Source: JANQNX01 sp965601665 (GTDB lineage: Bacteria > Pseudomonadota > Gammaproteobacteria > Eutrophobiales > Eutrophobiaceae). From it: a stretch of 64,000 nucleotides of DNA. The stretch spans positions 1,426,001 to 1,490,000 of the forward strand of contig OZ271833.1 of NCBI GenBank assembly GCA_965601665.1, in the 5' to 3' direction. Both the position numbers and the translations under genes were made by a program. Under the pieces are notes generated by a model. It did not search any database and was not told the origin of the DNA. It saw only the letters and a program-made list of their open reading frames with translations. Below, piece by piece: positions 62,541-64,000 of this stretch. The stretch's first letter is position 1, and the number at the start of each line of letters is the position of its first letter.

Positions 62541-63328
62541 TTCAATGAACCCATTTGCTCCAGCAAGGTGTTCGACACAGGAATATCGTATTTCGCAGGA
62601 TACGCAACATTGACGAGGTATAGTCCGTCAGGCGGTGCAGTGACGCCACCCACGGTCCGGTCCCGCGCCTGTAGTACCTCTTCACACCAGCCTATCTCCT
62701 GTTTACCCGAACCAATCGTCATCAGCACACCAGCAATATTTCGGACCATATGATGTAAAAAAGCATTGGCGTTAATAGTAAGCAGAAACCAGTTATCCAG
62801 TCTATGCACCTGCAGGGAATGCACGGTGCGCACGGGTGATTTTGCCTGGCAGGCTACTGCACGAAACGATGAAAAATCATGTTCCCCATGCAGAACCGCA
62901 GCAGCCTGCTGCATTTTCTCCAGATTCAGCTCCCGGCATTGCCATGTCACCCTGCCATGAAAAATAGCGGGTCTCGCGCGGCGGTTCAGGATCAAATACT
63001 GGTAAGTTCGATTCAGAGCTGAAAAACGCGCATTAAATGCCTCATCTATTTGTTTGGCCCACGTAACGGAGATATCTTCAGGTAATAACGTATTAGCACC
63101 GAGCACCCATGCATGCGTTTGCCTGACAGCCTCGGTTTCAAAATGCACAACCTGTTGCAGTGCATGCACACCGGCATCAGTGCGTCCCGCGCAAACAACT
63201 GATATTTCCTGGTTTGCTACCGAGGACAACGCCAGCTCGACATGGCCCTGGACCGTGTTGGGGAGGGTTTGTTTTTGCCAGCCAACGTAATTGCACCCGC
63301 AATACTCAATACCAAGTGCAATTTTCAT
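62537..63328 (-). CDS. truA: tRNA pseudouridine(38-40) synthase
   Basis: 263 residues. The catalytic aspartate lies in CAGRTDAGVHALQQVVHF (Asp51). Other family segments: EYCGCNYVGWQKQ, FHHMVRNIAGVLM-type (FLHHMVRNIAGVL here) and APPDGLYLVNV. It is followed by trpF with a four-base overlap and preceded by fimV. Confidence 0.96.
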   Translation of the reverse strand: MKIALGIEYCGCNYVGWQKQTLPNTVQGHVELALSSVANQEISVVCAGRTDAGVHALQQVVHFETEAVRQTHAWVLGANTLLPEDISVTWAKQIDEAFNARFSALNRTYQYLILNRRARPAIFHGRVTWQCRELNLEKMQQAAAVLHGEHDFSSFRAVACQAKSPVRTVHSLQVHRLDNWFLLTINANAFLHHMVRNIAGVLMTIGSGKQEIGWCEEVLQARDRTVGGVTAPPDGLYLVNVAYPAKYDIPVSNTLLEQMGSLK

Positions 63329-63391
63329 GGTTGTGTAACAGAAGAAAACAATCGCGCGGCGATTGAAACAATAACGACTACAACAACTTGA

Positions 63392-64000
63392 TTAAACCTG
63401 TCCGAGTAAATCCTGGGCCTGCTGCTTTTGTTCATCGTTGCCGGCGGCCATCACTTCATCAAGGATTGTCCTGGCACTGTCCTTGTCGCCTAGTTCAACA
63501 TAGGCCTTGGCCAGGTCAAGCTTGGTAGCAATTTCATCTTCAGCGCTTTGTTCTTCAGGCTGTGAAGTACGTGGGACAAAGACAGTGCTGTCTTCATCAT
63601 CATCGTCGTCATCGTCCATCTCCAGCTCTGGCGGCGCCATCTCAAGTGTACCTGTGCCATCGGAAACCGCGTCATCTGTTGCCGGGCCAAGGTCTTCATC
63701 CAGTGCCAGGTCAAAATCAAGCGTATTTGCATCGTCAGAATCATCCGATGCTGAATCAGCATTATCAGCATCAATATCGACATCAAGTCGTATTGGTTCG
63801 TCGCTATCATCACCGCCGAGGTCTTCACCGGTCAGCGATAATTCAAGTCCATCATCTGCAATCGTATCAGCAATGTCCTCTTCGTCTTCGGGAGAGTCAT
63901 CTGAATCACCAAGATCCAGTTCCAGTCCACCACCCAGGTCATCATCAGAAGTGCTTTCTTCAATGTCCATGCTCAGGGTGTCATCATCTACCCCGGCAGC
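63392..64000 (-). CDS. fimV: FimV-family protein, C-terminal part
   Basis: The frame is open to the right edge of the window, so only the last 202 or so residues are seen. An extremely acidic Asp/Glu/Ser-rich stretch leads to the FimV C-terminal domain, KLDLAKAYVELGDKDSARTI and the terminal DEQKQQAQDLLGQV. FimV is a peptidoglycan-binding inner-membrane protein involved in polar assembly of type IV pili and type II secretion. The N-terminal LysM domain would lie outside. The fimV-truA order is conserved in gammaproteobacteria. Confidence 0.88.
   Translation of the reverse strand, partial: AAGVDDDTLSMDIEESTSDDDLGGGLELDLGDSDDSPEDEEDIADTIADDGLELSLTGEDLGGDDSDEPIRLDVDIDADNADSASDDSDDANTLDFDLALDEDLGPATDDAVSDGTGTLEMAPPELEMDDDDDDDEDSTVFVPRTSQPEEQSAEDEIATKLDLAKAYVELGDKDSARTILDEVMAAGNDEQKQQAQDLLGQV

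Overview
The window reads as the chromosome of a free-living, probably chemolithoautotroph-related gammaproteobacterium. The strongest taxonomic signs are the conserved gammaproteobacterial order fimV-truA-trpF-trpB-trpA-accD-folC-dedD-cvpA-purF (minus strand, 54890-64000), the E. coli-like endonuclease III with identical catalytic residue numbering, and a type II citrate synthase beside sucAB-lpd. A truncated soxC at the left edge points to thiosulfate/sulfite oxidation through the Sox system, and a phaA-phaB-phaR-phasin block shows polyhydroxyalkanoate storage. No rRNA, tRNA, CRISPR array or insertion sequence was recognised.

Layout. 1-1123: soxC (minus, runs off the edge). 1124-2985: an AT-richer accessory patch with an acetyltransferase, an unknown HEPN-like protein and a small lipoprotein, framed by three copies of a short repeat. 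2993-7497: prmB, a GAF/HD-GYP cyclic-di-GMP phosphodiesterase and htpG, the last with a well-formed sigma-32 promoter. 7679-21176: a complete-looking Flp/Tad pilus operon (flp pilin, four TadE/TadG-type pseudopilins, CpaB/RcpC, secretin, TadA, TadB, TadC, TadD, plus a DUF192 protein and two secreted small proteins). It lacks TadZ/CpaE and the TadV prepilin peptidase, its TadA carries an N-terminal FHA-like domain, and its CpaB carries about 330 residues of tandem repeats not expected in the family.

21224-25927: mutS, an ABC permease/ATPase pair and the 7Fe ferredoxin fdxA. 26057-32192: a signalling island with an HDOD protein, a DUF4124 protein, a PP2C phosphatase with a two-part FHA protein, and, convergent to them, an RsbU/RsbW/RsbV-type partner-switching set behind a DUF1841 gene. 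32225-33886: nth, an orphan RnfE/RsxE-like membrane protein and an unknown 90-residue protein. 34087-36850: an LpxH-type metallophosphoesterase, a GT4 glycosyltransferase and an FAH-family hydrolase. 36852-42284: LonN-domain protein, mpl, a Yip1-like membrane protein, nspC, a small secreted protein, rppH and a HAD phosphatase. 42336-50577: mdh and gltA divergent from sucA-sucB-lpdA. 50778-54823: a LysR regulator and the PHA block; phaC is not in the window. 54890-64000: purF to fimV.

The most interesting observations are (i) the repeat-bearing CpaB and the neighbouring small gene that ends in a copy of its C-terminal tail, (ii) the FHA-TadA fusion in a Tad locus without TadZ, (iii) near-identical 17-bp dyads upstream of phaA and of the phasin gene, candidate PhaR operators, and (iv) the repeat-framed accessory genes beside soxC.
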